A stretch of 52,778 bases of DNA from Streptomyces sp. MspMP-M5. GTDB taxonomy: Bacteria; Actinomycetota; Actinomycetes; Streptomycetales; Streptomycetaceae. The notes below the pieces were generated by a model. It saw nothing but the letters and a program-made list of their open reading frames with translations, was not told the DNA's origin and searched no databases. Made by a program: the position numbers and the translations under genes. The stretch is from NCBI RefSeq assembly GCF_000373585.1, contig NZ_KB891916.1, forward strand, positions 1-52,778, written 5' to 3'. Below, one piece after another: positions 9,437-18,305 of the stretch (position 1 is the first letter of the stretch; each line of letters begins with the position of its first letter).

Positions 9437-10795
9437 TCAGCCGCGGATGAGGGCGAGGGCCTCGTCGCGGATCCGGTCGACGGTGGCCCGGTCGCGGGCC
9501 TCGGCGTTGAGGCGGAGCAGCGGCTCGGTGTTGGAGGGGCGGACGTTGAACCACCAGTCGGCGGCGGTGACGGTCAGGCCGTCGAGTTCGTCGAGGGTGA
9601 TGCCGTCGCGGCCGGCGTAGGCGGCCTTGAGGGCGGCGAGGCGGCCGGCCTGGTCGTCGACGGTGCTGTTGATCTCGCCGGAGGCGGCGTAGCGGTCGTA
9701 GGCGGCGACGAGCCCGGAGAGCGGGCGGTCCTGTTCGCCGAGGGCGGCCAGGACGTGGAGCGCGGCGAGCATGCCGGTGTCGGCGTTCCAGAAGTCGCGG
9801 AAGTAGTAGTGGGCGGAGTGCTCGCCGCCGAAGATGGCGCCGGTGCGGGCCATTTCGGCCTTGATGAAGGAGTGGCCGACGCGGGTGCGGACGGGGGCGC
9901 CGCCGTGTTCCTCGACGACCTCCGGGACGGACCAGGAGGTGATGCAGTTGTGGATGACGGTGCCGCCGGGGTGCTTGGCCAGTTCTCGGGCGGCGACCAG
10001 CGCGGTGATGGCGGACGGGGAGACCGGGTCGCCGTTCTCGTCGACGACGAAGCAGCGGTCGGCGTCGCCGTCGAAGGCGAGGCCGAGGTCGGCGCCGACC
10101 TCGCGGACCCGCTGCTGCAGGTCGACGAGGTTCTTCGGGTCGAGCGGGTTGGCCTCGTGGTTCGGGAAGGAGCCGTCCAGTTCGAAGTAGAGGGCGTCGA
10201 GGTCGAGGGGCAGGCCCTCGAAGACGGTGGGGACGGTGTGGCCGCCCATGCCGTTGCCGGCATCGACGACGACCTTCAGGGGGCGGATGCCGGTGAGGTC
10301 CACCAGGGAGCGCAGGTGGGCGGCGTAGTCCTTGAGGACGTCGCGGCGGGTGACGGTGCCGCGCCGCGCGGCCGGCGCGGGGGCGCCCTGCTCCGTCCAG
10401 CGCTCGACCAGCGCGCGGATGTCGGCGAGGCCGGTGTCCTGGCCCACGGGGGCGGCGCCGGCCCGGCACATCTTGATGCCGTTGTACTGCGCGGGGTTGT
10501 GCGAGGCGGTGAACATCGCGCCGGGCAGGTCCAGGGCGCCGCTGGCGTAGTAGAGCTCGTCGGTGGAGCACAGGCCGATCTCGGTGACGTCGGCGCCGCG
10601 GGCGGCCGCGCCGCGCCCGAAGGCGGCGGCCAGGCCGGGCGAGGAGGGGCGCATGTCGTGCCCGATGACGATCGCGTCGGCGGCGGTGACCTCGACGAAG
10701 GCCGCGCCGAAGAGTTCGGCCAGCGGCTCGTCCCACTGGTCGGGGACCACACCGCGCACGTCGTACGCCTTCACGATCTGCGACAGGTCAGTCAC
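9437..10795 (-). CDS. manB: phosphomannomutase/phosphoglucomutase
   Basis: Converts mannose-6-phosphate to mannose-1-phosphate (and often the glucose equivalents) through a phosphoserine intermediate. The 452-residue protein has all four family motifs: TASHNP with catalytic Ser98, the magnesium loop DGDADR (242-247), the sugar-recognition GEHSAHYYF (324-332) and the C-terminal phosphate-binding RPSNTEPLLRL (about 424-434). Length is standard. It sits at the head of the manB to Trm112-like to SIS to manA gene order, which fits supply of GDP-mannose precursors. Confidence 0.96.
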   Translation of the reverse strand: MTDLSQIVKAYDVRGVVPDQWDEPLAELFGAAFVEVTAADAIVIGHDMRPSSPGLAAAFGRGAAARGADVTEIGLCSTDELYYASGALDLPGAMFTASHNPAQYNGIKMCRAGAAPVGQDTGLADIRALVERWTEQGAPAPAARRGTVTRRDVLKDYAAHLRSLVDLTGIRPLKVVVDAGNGMGGHTVPTVFEGLPLDLDALYFELDGSFPNHEANPLDPKNLVDLQQRVREVGADLGLAFDGDADRCFVVDENGDPVSPSAITALVAARELAKHPGGTVIHNCITSWSVPEVVEEHGGAPVRTRVGHSFIKAEMARTGAIFGGEHSAHYYFRDFWNADTGMLAALHVLAALGEQDRPLSGLVAAYDRYAASGEINSTVDDQAGRLAALKAAYAGRDGITLDELDGLTVTAADWWFNVRPSNTEPLLRLNAEARDRATVDRIRDEALALIRG

Positions 10796-10895
10796 AGCCA
10801 GCCCTCCTGGAGTCGCTACGGGTCCACAAACCTACCCGTAGGGCCGGAGCGGGGGCCGGGAAACAGCCGTGATCGGCGGCGGGCCGGGGCGGCGA

Positions 10896-11282
10896 TCAGG
10901 AGTCGGGCGAGCGCAGGACCCGGAGGTGGCCGCGGCGGGCGACCTCCATGGGGTGGCCGTCGCGGCCGGAGGGGGCGGGGGTGCCCGTGCCGCCGGCGGC
11001 GCGCTCCTGGGGGCGGGCGGCCTCGCGGACGGCGTTGGCCAGCGCTTCGAGGTCGTCACCGCTGGGGCGGGCCGGGCCGGGGTCGACGGCGAGGCGGACG
11101 ACCTCCCAGCCGCGGGGGGCGGTCAGCCGCTCGGAGTGCTCGGCGCACAGGTCGTAGCAGTGCGGCTCGGCGTAGGTGGCGAGCGGTCCGAGCACGGCGG
11201 TCGAATCCGCGTAGACGTACGTCAGCGTTGCGACGGCGGGGCGGCCGCACGCAGTGCGCGAACAGCGACGTACAGGGCTCAC
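10896..11282 (-). CDS. DUF3499 family protein, putative metal-binding
   Basis: Encodes about 128 residues from a GTG at 11282, the start that begins VSPVRRCSRTACGRPAV. An in-frame ATG at 11381 would add 33 residues that look less conserved, and neither start has a strong RBS. Cysteines at 7, 12, 42 and 46 plus nearby histidines (41 and 48) are arranged like a small zinc-binding domain, followed by a short acidic/basic tail. DUF3499 is an actinobacterial family without an assigned function. It lies upstream of manB on the same strand and is divergent from the metallopeptidase-like gene. Confidence 0.8.
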   Translation of the reverse strand: MSPVRRCSRTACGRPAVATLTYVYADSTAVLGPLATYAEPHCYDLCAEHSERLTAPRGWEVVRLAVDPGPARPSGDDLEALANAVREAARPQERAAGGTGTPAPSGRDGHPMEVARRGHLRVLRSPDS

Positions 11283-11610
11283 GACGTTGGACGGTACCGC
11301 ACTCTTGAGCGGGCCGCGACGACTCTCCCCCGGCTCACCCAACCGTGTCGTCCCGCTTCGTCCGATGCGTCTGACCTGCACCCGTCGGCCGGGACCGCTC
11401 GGGAACGGGACGGGGGCGTGCGGGCCGGGAGCGGATTCCCGTCACGAGGTGGCGCAATTGGTGTCATTCCGCGGCACCGGGTGGGAGCGGGGCGGTCCGA
11501 TGCGGGTCCGCAAACGAACCGAACCGGGGCCGGTCCGGTCACTCGACGACAAGTGGCGCGTTGTCGCACAACGCCGTACGGGCCGTGCCGGGAGGGCTAC
11601 GCTCGATCTG

Positions 11611-12069
11611 ATGGACAGCCCCGTACCTCCCCGTCCCGCGGAGCCGCGGCCCCGCCGCCGCGACCGCCACGGCCGTGGCATGCGCGGCCCGATCGCGCCT
11701 CCCCAGGTACCGCTGTCGGTGACCCGCGCCGACGCGTTCGCGGATCTCGTCTACGACTCCCGGGACCGCCTGGAGCGGCGCTGGCCGCAGCTGGCGCAGG
11801 TCGATTTCCTGGTGCTGGAGGTGCCCGGGTCCGGGCCCGACGGCGGGCCGGACGCGCTCGCGGAGGAGGACGGTGTGCCGCTGGGGCGGGTGCTGCCGTC
11901 CGGCGGCGGATATCGCGACCGGATCGTGATCTACCGCAGGCCGGTGGAGATCCGCACCAAGGGCCGCGACGAGCGGGCGCTCCTCGTCCACGAGGTCGTG
12001 GTGGAACAGGTCGCCGAACTCCTGGGGCTGGCCCCGGAGTCGGTGGACCCGCGCTACGGGCAGGAGTGA
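11611..12069 (+). CDS. metallopeptidase-family (zincin-like) protein with degenerate active site
   Basis: Encodes 152 residues from an ATG preceded by GGGAGGG about 14 bases upstream. The basic N-terminus (residues 8-25, rich in Arg) is followed by a domain resembling the small zincin-like family PF06262. The expected HExxHxxG helix appears as HEVVVEQVAELLGL near 126-139, so the first His and Glu remain but the second zinc His is replaced. Classical metallopeptidase activity is therefore doubtful, though related actinobacterial proteins may share this sequence. No secretion signal is seen. It is divergent from the DUF3499 gene. Confidence 0.75.
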   Translation: MDSPVPPRPAEPRPRRRDRHGRGMRGPIAPPQVPLSVTRADAFADLVYDSRDRLERRWPQLAQVDFLVLEVPGSGPDGGPDALAEEDGVPLGRVLPSGGGYRDRIVIYRRPVEIRTKGRDERALLVHEVVVEQVAELLGLAPESVDPRYGQE

Positions 12070-12145
12070 GCCGGCGCCGCGCAACAGGAGGTGTCGCCGT
12101 GCAGCGGCGCCGGTGAGGGGCGGTGGCCGGAAGGACCGGGACGGG

Positions 12146-13744
12146 TCAGCGGGTGAGCAGGGACAGGTCCTGGCCGGCGGTGGGGACGAGGACCGAGCCG
12201 CGGTCGTCGGGCAGCGGCTGGATCGTGAAGGCCGGCACCCCGCCCTGCGGCAGCGCCAGTATCCGGGCCGCGTAGACCGGGCCGCTGCCGGTCTGCGGCT
12301 CCATGGTCAGCGCGTAGGTGCCCTTGAGGCCGGACGGCTGCGGCGGCGGGACCGCGAGGCTGGTGCCGCCCTTGACCGTGTACGTCTTCGAGACGGGGGT
12401 GCCGCCGCCGCTCCCGGCCGACGCGGTGACCTTGACCTTGGCGTCCTTGCCCTTGGTGGGGGCGACGAGGGTGAGGGTGCCGCCCTGGGCGCGGTTGTCG
12501 GCGACCGTGCCGCGGGTCTCGATCGGCCGGGTGGCCGGGACGAACGCCGTCTCCTGGTTGTCGCCCTTGCCGCGGACGACCTTCACGGCCGCGGTGACCG
12601 GGGCGCCGGCGTCGCCGCCGGCGGGCGTGAGGACCAGCGAGCCGGCCTCGCCCTTGGTGACGTCCTTGAGGTCGACGGTGGTGGTCATCCCGCCCTTGAC
12701 GTGCAGGCTGTCGAGTCCGGTCGGGGTGATCAGGCCGGTGGGGGTGGCCAGTTGCACCTTGAGGTCGGCGTCGGAGTCGCCGGGGGCGACGGCCACCAGC
12801 TGGACGTCGGTGGCGTCGGCCGGGATGCCGGGGAGGACGACACCGGCGGACGGGTCGGCGGCGGGCGGCAGCCAGTCGCCGCCGGCCTTGGCGTCGGCGG
12901 CCTGGACGGCCGCGCCGACCCGGCCGGAGCGGACGCTGACGTGCAGTGCGGCGCCGTCGGTGGGGGTGCCGGTGAGGGTGGAGAGCCGAACCGGGACGGT
13001 GGTGTGCGGCGGCACGGGGATGTCCTCGCCGCCGCCGCTCGCCGTCAACGGGCCGTCCTTGCCGCGCATTTCGAGGTCCACGACGGCCGGGGTCGAGTCG
13101 GGGTTGGTGAGGTGGACGTAGTCGGTGCGGCCGGCGGCGGTGCTGACGCCGGGGAACCAGAACTGGGTGTCGGGGGCGGTGCAGCTCAGGCCCTGCAGGC
13201 CGCGGCCGGAGCCGGCGGCGATGGCGGTGGTCTGCTGGACCGTCCAGCCGGGGGCCGGCCCGCCCTCGGCGGAGCCGGCCAGGGCGGGCGCGTCGGGGCT
13301 GTCGGTGGTCGCCACGACGGGCTTCCCGGCCTGCTGGAGCGGCACCACGGGCTTGGTGTCGGGCGGCGGGACGGTCTGCAGGCCGCCGGAGTCCGCGGCG
13401 CCGCCCTTGCCGCCCTTGCCGCCCTTCCCCTTGTCCTTGCCGCCCTTGCCGGCGGGGTTGCCGTGGCTGTCGGCGACCGTGCCGGTGGGCAGGAGCTGGG
13501 CGGTGCCCTTCCCGGTGCCCGCGCCGGCCGCGGCGCCCGGCGGCGAGAAGGCGGTGTAGGCGGTCTCGGCGACCTCCGAGGAGCTGGGCGCCGGGCACAC
13601 CAGCGTGGAGCGCTGGACGGGCTGCCGGGTGCCGCTCGCGGGGGCCGCGGCGCCGTCGCCGCCGGGGGCCGCGACCGCGGCGACGCCGGTGACGGCGGCC
13701 AGCGCGGCGGCCGCGGCGGTCAGGGACACGATGGTGCGCTTCAC
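12146..13744 (-). CDS. secreted DUF5719-family protein
   Basis: Encodes 532 residues from a GTG start. An N-terminal signal sequence (basic MKRTIVS, hydrophobic Ala/Val core to about 27, Ala-rich cleavage area) indicates export. The rest is rich in beta-strand-like Thr/Val/Gly repeats with few charged clusters and resembles DUF5719, an actinobacterial family of unknown function. A Lys/Gly-rich low-complexity stretch (GKGGKDKGKGGKGGKGG, about 97-113) may be a linker. The GTG overlaps the TGA of the upstream giant glycosyltransferase by four bases, so the two are translationally coupled, and an extracellular role with that transferase's product is plausible (inference). Confidence 0.85.
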   Translation of the reverse strand: MKRTIVSLTAAAAALAAVTGVAAVAAPGGDGAAAPASGTRQPVQRSTLVCPAPSSSEVAETAYTAFSPPGAAAGAGTGKGTAQLLPTGTVADSHGNPAGKGGKDKGKGGKGGKGGAADSGGLQTVPPPDTKPVVPLQQAGKPVVATTDSPDAPALAGSAEGGPAPGWTVQQTTAIAAGSGRGLQGLSCTAPDTQFWFPGVSTAAGRTDYVHLTNPDSTPAVVDLEMRGKDGPLTASGGGEDIPVPPHTTVPVRLSTLTGTPTDGAALHVSVRSGRVGAAVQAADAKAGGDWLPPAADPSAGVVLPGIPADATDVQLVAVAPGDSDADLKVQLATPTGLITPTGLDSLHVKGGMTTTVDLKDVTKGEAGSLVLTPAGGDAGAPVTAAVKVVRGKGDNQETAFVPATRPIETRGTVADNRAQGGTLTLVAPTKGKDAKVKVTASAGSGGGTPVSKTYTVKGGTSLAVPPPQPSGLKGTYALTMEPQTGSGPVYAARILALPQGGVPAFTIQPLPDDRGSVLVPTAGQDLSLLTR

Positions 13745-16700
13745 TGCTGCTCGCTCCCGTCACGGCGCGGCTCGGGGAAGGCGCCGGGGTACGTCGTGCC
13801 GTCGTAGGGCGGCTGCGGGTGCTGGTGCTGGTCGGGCCCGGCGTCCGGGTACGGCTGCTGCCCGCCGTAGCCGTACGGGTCGTAGGCGCCCGCCTGGTAC
13901 GGGTCGGCCGGGTAGCCGCCGTACTGGCCGGCCTGGTACGGGTCGGCCGTCGGGTAGGGCTGCTGCTGCCCGCCGTACGGGTCGGGCTCGTACGGGTCGG
14001 GCTCGTACGGGTCGGCGGCCTGTGGATAGGGCTGGTCCGCGGCGGCCGGGTCCGGGGCGGCCTGCCAGTCCTCGTAGGCGGGCTGGGCGGGGACCGCGGC
14101 ATACGGGTCGACGGCCGGGACGGGGTCCGGGACCGGGGCGGCGGCCGGGGGCTCCTCGGTGCCGGCGGCCGGGATACCGGCATCGGCGTCGGCGGGCGGC
14201 GCGGCGGTGCCGGCGGCCTCCGCCTGGGCGCGCAGCCGGCGGGCCCGGCGGCCCTCCCCCGGGACCTGCGGCGCGGCGAGCACGGCGGCGTCCTCGGGCA
14301 GGTCGTCGTCGATCTCCCGGCGCCGGCCGGGCAGCGCCATCACGACCAGGACGAGCGCGAGCAGCCCCTGGGTCCACAGCCAGAGGGTGTGGCCGAGGGC
14401 GTTGTCGTGGGTGAGGTCGAGCCGGCCGCCGGAGGACGGCAGCTGGAATCCCTGGGCCCAGCCGTCGACGGTGACGGGCTTGAGCGGGGTGCCGTCGAGG
14501 GTGGCGTGCCAGCCGTCGTCGGCGGCGTCGGCGATCCGCAGGATCCGGCCGGCGGGTCCGACGGGCACCTTGGCGCCGTGTGCCTCCACCGGGCCGGCCG
14601 CCACCGGGACGGGTGCCACGGCGTCGCCGTTGCCGGTGCCCTCCTTGGTCTGCCCGGAGACGATCGTGATCCGGGAGACCCGCTGGTCGACGCGCCACAG
14701 GGCGCTGCCGTCCTCCTGGCTGAGCCGGGTCAGGCCGGGGGTGGCGTCCAGGACGCGGCCCATCTCGCGCGGGGCGCCCTTGCGGACGAGGACGTAGCGG
14801 ACCGCATAGCCGCCCAGCCGGTCCGTCTGGTCGGCGCCGGAGCCGGCGACGAGGTGGGCCACGACGTCGTCCAGGCGGCTGTCCGGGCCGGCCTCGGCGG
14901 CCAGGTCGGCGTCCCCGAGCACGGCCCCGGAGCCGCGCACGAGGGAGTACGAGACGTGCCCGGCGGTGCCGTCCAGGACGAGGGTGCGGGCCCGGTCGGT
15001 GGTGGTGGCCTCCTCGGCGACGAACGCCGGGACCTGGGTGGCGTCGCGCCGCTGGAGCGGGCCGGACGCGCCGGTGATCATCCAGCTGGCCGCGGCGTAG
15101 AGGGGAGCGATCAGGCAGGCCAGCGCGACCAGTACGGCGGCCGGCTGCTTCCAGCCGAAGCCGAGCGCGGTCATCCGGGTGCGGATGCCCTCGGCGCCGA
15201 CCGCGGCCGCGCACAGCAGCGCCAGGCCGTAGACGAGCATCGCCGGGCCGGTCCAGCCGGAGCCGTTGCCGAGCGCCGCACACAGCAGCCCGGTCAGGGC
15301 CACCGCCCAGGCGGTGCGGATCGCCCGCTGCCGGGTGTCGCGCAGGGTCGCGCCGAGGGCGGCCAGCACGATGCCGAGCAGCAGCAGCCCGCCGACGGCC
15401 TTGGGGCCGCCCGGGCTGAGCCCGACGAGGTCCAGCACGGAGGCCGAGCCGGCGCCGTAGTCGAGGCCGGCCTCGCGGAAGAACTGCGCCGGGTGCGCGA
15501 GCAGCGACAGCGACCAGGGCGCCAGCACCACCAGCGGGGCCAGCACCACGGCCAGGAACCGCAGCGCGTACGCCAGGATCACGCCGCGGCTGCCGTCGAG
15601 GAAGCGCAGCACCAGCAGCGCCGCCCCGAGCACGACCGCGATCGGCCAGACGATCGGGGTGAAGGCGGTGGCGACGGTGACCAGCAGCGCGTACGCCCAG
15701 GCGGCGCGCCAGCCGGGCCGGGTGCCGGGCGCCAGCCGCAGCCCGGCGGCCGCGATCCCCGCGCGGGCCATCAGCGGCAGCAGGACGGCCAGCAGGGCGG
15801 TGCCCAGGCGGCCGCCGGCGAGCGCGCCGGTGGCGGCGGGCAGGAAGGCGTAGGCGATGCTGCCCCAGGCCCGCAGCAGCCGGGAGGCGACCAGCGGGCG
15901 GGACGCGAAGTAGGCGGTGAGGCCGGCCAGCGGGACGGAGCAGACCAGCAGCAGGGTGAGGGTGAAGCCGGTGCTGCCCAGGAAGACCGTGGACAGCACG
16001 GCGAGCACCGCGAGGTAGGGCGGTGCGGAGGCGGTGTCGCCGACGCCGACCGGATGCCAGCCGGCCACGTAGGAGGACCACAGGCCGCCGAGGCCGTCCG
16101 GCGCCGGCAGCAGGGCGCCGCCGACGAGCGAGCCGCCGCCGAGCAGGTCGCGGCAGGCGATCAGCGAGACGACCAGCAGGACGAGGAAGAGCACCGGCGC
16201 GGGGCGGCGGGCGATCCGCTTGAGCCGCGCGAACTGCTCGATCTCCAGGTAGTCGGCGTCGTCGCCGCCGGGCCCGGACTCCACGGCGCCGTGCCGGCCG
16301 GAGGAGGCGACGTCGGGGGCGGCGCGGCCGGCGAGATTGCCGGCGACCTGTTCGACGGTGGCGCGGACGGTGGCGCCGGGCGGCGGGAACAGCGACCGCA
16401 GTTCGCCCGCGTCGACCGCCGGTTTCCCGCGCCGCCTGCGGGCGGCGAGGATCTTGCCGGGGCGGAGCAGGGTGCCGAAGAGCCCGGCGAGTTCGTCCAG
16501 CGCCTGGCCGGGGACCTTGCCGACGAGGTAGGCGACGACTCGCAGCAGGGTGCCGATCAGCAGCCGCAGCAGGGTGTACGGGACCAGCGCGCCACGGGTG
16601 TTGGCGAGCAGGGTGTAGACGGCGCCGGCCTTGTCGACGCGGTGCGGGGTGGGACCACGCAGCGCGAAGCGCTTCGATGAGGGGTGGCGGTCGGGCGACG

Positions 16701-17580
16701 GGCGGGCCGACCGGCCGACGCAGTCGATGGGGCGGCGCTCGCGGGCGGCGGCCTCGGCGTGCCGCAGCACGGCGTCGGGGGCGACCAGGACCTGGTGGCC
16801 GGCGGCCTGGGCGCGCCAGCACAGGTCGACGTCGTCGCGCATCAGCGGCAGCCGGCGGTCGAAGCCGCCCAACTGCTCGTAGACGTCGCGGCGGACGAGC
16901 ATCCCGGCGGTGGAGACCGACAGCACCGGGCGGACCTGGTCGTGCTGGCCCTGGTCCTGCTCGCGGCGGTCCAGGCCGGTCCAGCGGCGGCCGCTGCGGG
17001 CGATGCTGACACCGGCCTCCAGGAGCTGCCGGCGGTCGTACCAGCTGCGGAGCTTGGGGCCGACGACGGCGGTGGAGGGGCTGGCGTCGGCGACCCGGAG
17101 GAGTTCGGCGAGCGCGTCCGGAGCGGGCGCGCAGTCGTCGTGCAGCAGCCACAGCCACTGGACCGGCTCCCCGTGCGGGAGTTCCGGCATGTCGTACGCC
17201 TCGTCGTGCCAGGTCCGGCTGACCGGGTCCCAGCCGCTGGGGCGGCGCAGATAGGCCAGGTCGTCGGGGCCGAGGACGGGGGCGGCGCGGACCGCCTCGT
17301 CGACGGCGGTGCCGAATCCCGAGCGTCGGGCGAGGTGGAGCACGCGGTCGTCGCCGATCGCCTCGGCGAGCAGGCGGGCGGAGTCGTCCGCGCTGCCGGT
17401 GTCGGCACCGATGACGTTCTGCACCGGACGCTCCTGGGCGAGCAGTCCGGCGAGCGCGTCGGGCAGCCAGCGGCCGCCGTCGTGCGAGACGATCACGGCC
17501 GTGACGACGTGCCGTGGGAACTCTGGTGTGGCGGCTGCATACGGGGCGGCCTGCGCCGCCGGCTGGCTGTGCACGGACAT
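13741..17580 (-). CDS. large membrane glycosyltransferase family 2 protein
   Basis: Encodes about 1279 residues from the ATG at 17580 (MSVHSQPAAQ). The N-terminal 25-290 region is a GT-A fold family-2 transferase: a VTAVIVSHDGG nucleotide strand, the acidic LLHDDC motif (146-150), and DDVDLCWRA (249-257) as the likely catalytic/acceptor motif. Two hydrophobic segments follow near 335-365. About 12 more membrane segments span roughly 470-1110, interrupted by large loops, and a soluble tail contains Tyr/Pro/Asp repeats (PDPYEPDPY type). This architecture is typical of actinobacterial envelope glycan assembly proteins. Substrate is unknown; proximity to mannose genes hints at mannosylation. Residues about 289-303 are encoded by a copied repeat element (see findings). 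It is coupled to the DUF5719 gene. Confidence 0.88.
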   Translation of the reverse strand: MSVHSQPAAQAAPYAAATPEFPRHVVTAVIVSHDGGRWLPDALAGLLAQERPVQNVIGADTGSADDSARLLAEAIGDDRVLHLARRSGFGTAVDEAVRAAPVLGPDDLAYLRRPSGWDPVSRTWHDEAYDMPELPHGEPVQWLWLLHDDCAPAPDALAELLRVADASPSTAVVGPKLRSWYDRRQLLEAGVSIARSGRRWTGLDRREQDQGQHDQVRPVLSVSTAGMLVRRDVYEQLGGFDRRLPLMRDDVDLCWRAQAAGHQVLVAPDAVLRHAEAAARERRPIDCVGRSARPSPDRHPSSKRFALRGPTPHRVDKAGAVYTLLANTRGALVPYTLLRLLIGTLLRVVAYLVGKVPGQALDELAGLFGTLLRPGKILAARRRRGKPAVDAGELRSLFPPPGATVRATVEQVAGNLAGRAAPDVASSGRHGAVESGPGGDDADYLEIEQFARLKRIARRPAPVLFLVLLVVSLIACRDLLGGGSLVGGALLPAPDGLGGLWSSYVAGWHPVGVGDTASAPPYLAVLAVLSTVFLGSTGFTLTLLLVCSVPLAGLTAYFASRPLVASRLLRAWGSIAYAFLPAATGALAGGRLGTALLAVLLPLMARAGIAAAGLRLAPGTRPGWRAAWAYALLVTVATAFTPIVWPIAVVLGAALLVLRFLDGSRGVILAYALRFLAVVLAPLVVLAPWSLSLLAHPAQFFREAGLDYGAGSASVLDLVGLSPGGPKAVGGLLLLGIVLAALGATLRDTRQRAIRTAWAVALTGLLCAALGNGSGWTGPAMLVYGLALLCAAAVGAEGIRTRMTALGFGWKQPAAVLVALACLIAPLYAAASWMITGASGPLQRRDATQVPAFVAEEATTTDRARTLVLDGTAGHVSYSLVRGSGAVLGDADLAAEAGPDSRLDDVVAHLVAGSGADQTDRLGGYAVRYVLVRKGAPREMGRVLDATPGLTRLSQEDGSALWRVDQRVSRITIVSGQTKEGTGNGDAVAPVPVAAGPVEAHGAKVPVGPAGRILRIADAADDGWHATLDGTPLKPVTVDGWAQGFQLPSSGGRLDLTHDNALGHTLWLWTQGLLALVLVVMALPGRRREIDDDLPEDAAVLAAPQVPGEGRRARRLRAQAEAAGTAAPPADADAGIPAAGTEEPPAAAPVPDPVPAVDPYAAVPAQPAYEDWQAAPDPAAADQPYPQAADPYEPDPYEPDPYGGQQQPYPTADPYQAGQYGGYPADPYQAGAYDPYGYGGQQPYPDAGPDQHQHPQPPYDGTTYPGAFPEPRRDGSEQQ
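16677..16706 (-). repeat. 30-bp dispersed repeat, coding copy
   Basis: On the minus strand this 30-mer matches 19481-19510 at 29 of 30 positions. It lies in frame inside the large glycosyltransferase gene, encoding approximately ARPSPDRHPS. A palindrome (CGAAGCGCTTCG) follows directly at 16665-16676. Confidence 0.8.
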
Positions 17581-17770
17581 CGAGGTACGGGCCCTCCGGA
17601 CCCGGGAGTCCGGGGCCCGGGCGAAGTCGCTCAAGGCCCCCGCCCCCGGAAGACACTGCGACGGACTACGAGGGACACACACGCGCCGCGCCGGCGGTGC
17701 GGGCGTGACCCGGACGGGGCCCCACACTAATGGTTCGCGCCGGCCCGCCGACCGGCTCCGTACACAGCAG

Positions 17771-17803
17771 ACCGCCTCCGGCGGGCAGTGCGCGGGAGGC
17801 GGT
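17771..17803 (-). terminator. hairpin terminator after whiB
   Basis: A perfect 9-bp inverted repeat (ACCGCCTCC / GGAGGCGGT) lies about 100 bases past the whiB stop and upstream of the glycosyltransferase. The rest of the 17581-17899 gap shows no gene and should hold the glycosyltransferase promoter. Confidence 0.55.
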
Positions 17804-17899
17804 GCGTTCGCTATAGGGGGATATGGGGAGTTGGGGTGGTGCGGCGGCGTGGTCGGCGCGGCCGCGGGCGGCGGGTGCGGGGGACTGGCCTGTCACGGT

Positions 17900-18163
17900 T
17901 CAGACGGCGGCCTTCTTGAGGCGGCGGCGCTCGCGTTCGGACAGACCGCCCCAGATACCGAAGCGCTCGTCGTTGGCGAGGGCGTATTCGAGGCACTCGG
18001 ACCGGACTTCACAGGCGAGGCAGACCTTCTTGGCCTCGCGGGTGGAGCCACCCTTCTCCGGGAAGAAGGACTCGGGGTCGGTCTGGGCGCACAGTGCGCG
18101 CTCCTGCCAGCCGAGCTCCTCGTCCGCCTCCTCGACCAGCAATTCCTGGAACAGCTCGGTCAT
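17900..18163 (-). CDS. whiB: WhiB, sporulation transcription factor
   Basis: An 87-residue Wbl-family protein. Cys25, Cys48, Cys51 and Cys57 match the ligands that bind a [4Fe-4S] cluster. The GIWGG turn (69-73) and basic C-terminal ERERRRLKK motif follow, as in DNA-binding Wbl proteins. The sequence (MTELFQELLVEEADEELGWQ start) corresponds to the WhiB proper that works with WhiA to start sporulation septation in Streptomyces aerial hyphae. Length and start match the known protein. It is monocistronic, with a long upstream regulatory region and a terminator-like hairpin downstream. Confidence 0.97.
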   Translation of the reverse strand: MTELFQELLVEEADEELGWQERALCAQTDPESFFPEKGGSTREAKKVCLACEVRSECLEYALANDERFGIWGGLSERERRRLKKAAV

Positions 18164-18235
18164 GTGCGCCCCTCGTCTGTCTTTACGTCCCCGTGATCAA
18201 GCCGTGATCGAAAACGGCTGAACGACACGAGTGAA

Positions 18236-18265
18236 ATTACAAGTGTGCTGATCCGGGCCAGTCAA
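18236..18265 (-). promoter_or_regulatory. candidate whiB promoter
   Basis: On the minus strand TTGACT (18260-18265) is separated by 18 bases from TGTAAT (18236-18241). The spacing and elements resemble a housekeeping sigma promoter. It is 73 bases upstream of the whiB ATG. whiB in Streptomyces is known to have more than one promoter; I see only this one clearly. Confidence 0.55.
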
Positions 18266-18292
18266 GCCGAGATCTGCTATTGGGCCTCTTAT

Positions 18293-18305
18293 TCACTCTG
18301 CGGAA
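18293..18305 (-). promoter_or_regulatory. candidate BldD box upstream of whiB
   Basis: TCACTCTGCGGAA matches the published BldD consensus (TNACNCWGNGTNA form) at all fixed positions but one (G for T). It lies about 28 bases upstream of the candidate -35. whiB is an established BldD target in other streptomycetes, which supports this assignment. Confidence 0.45.
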
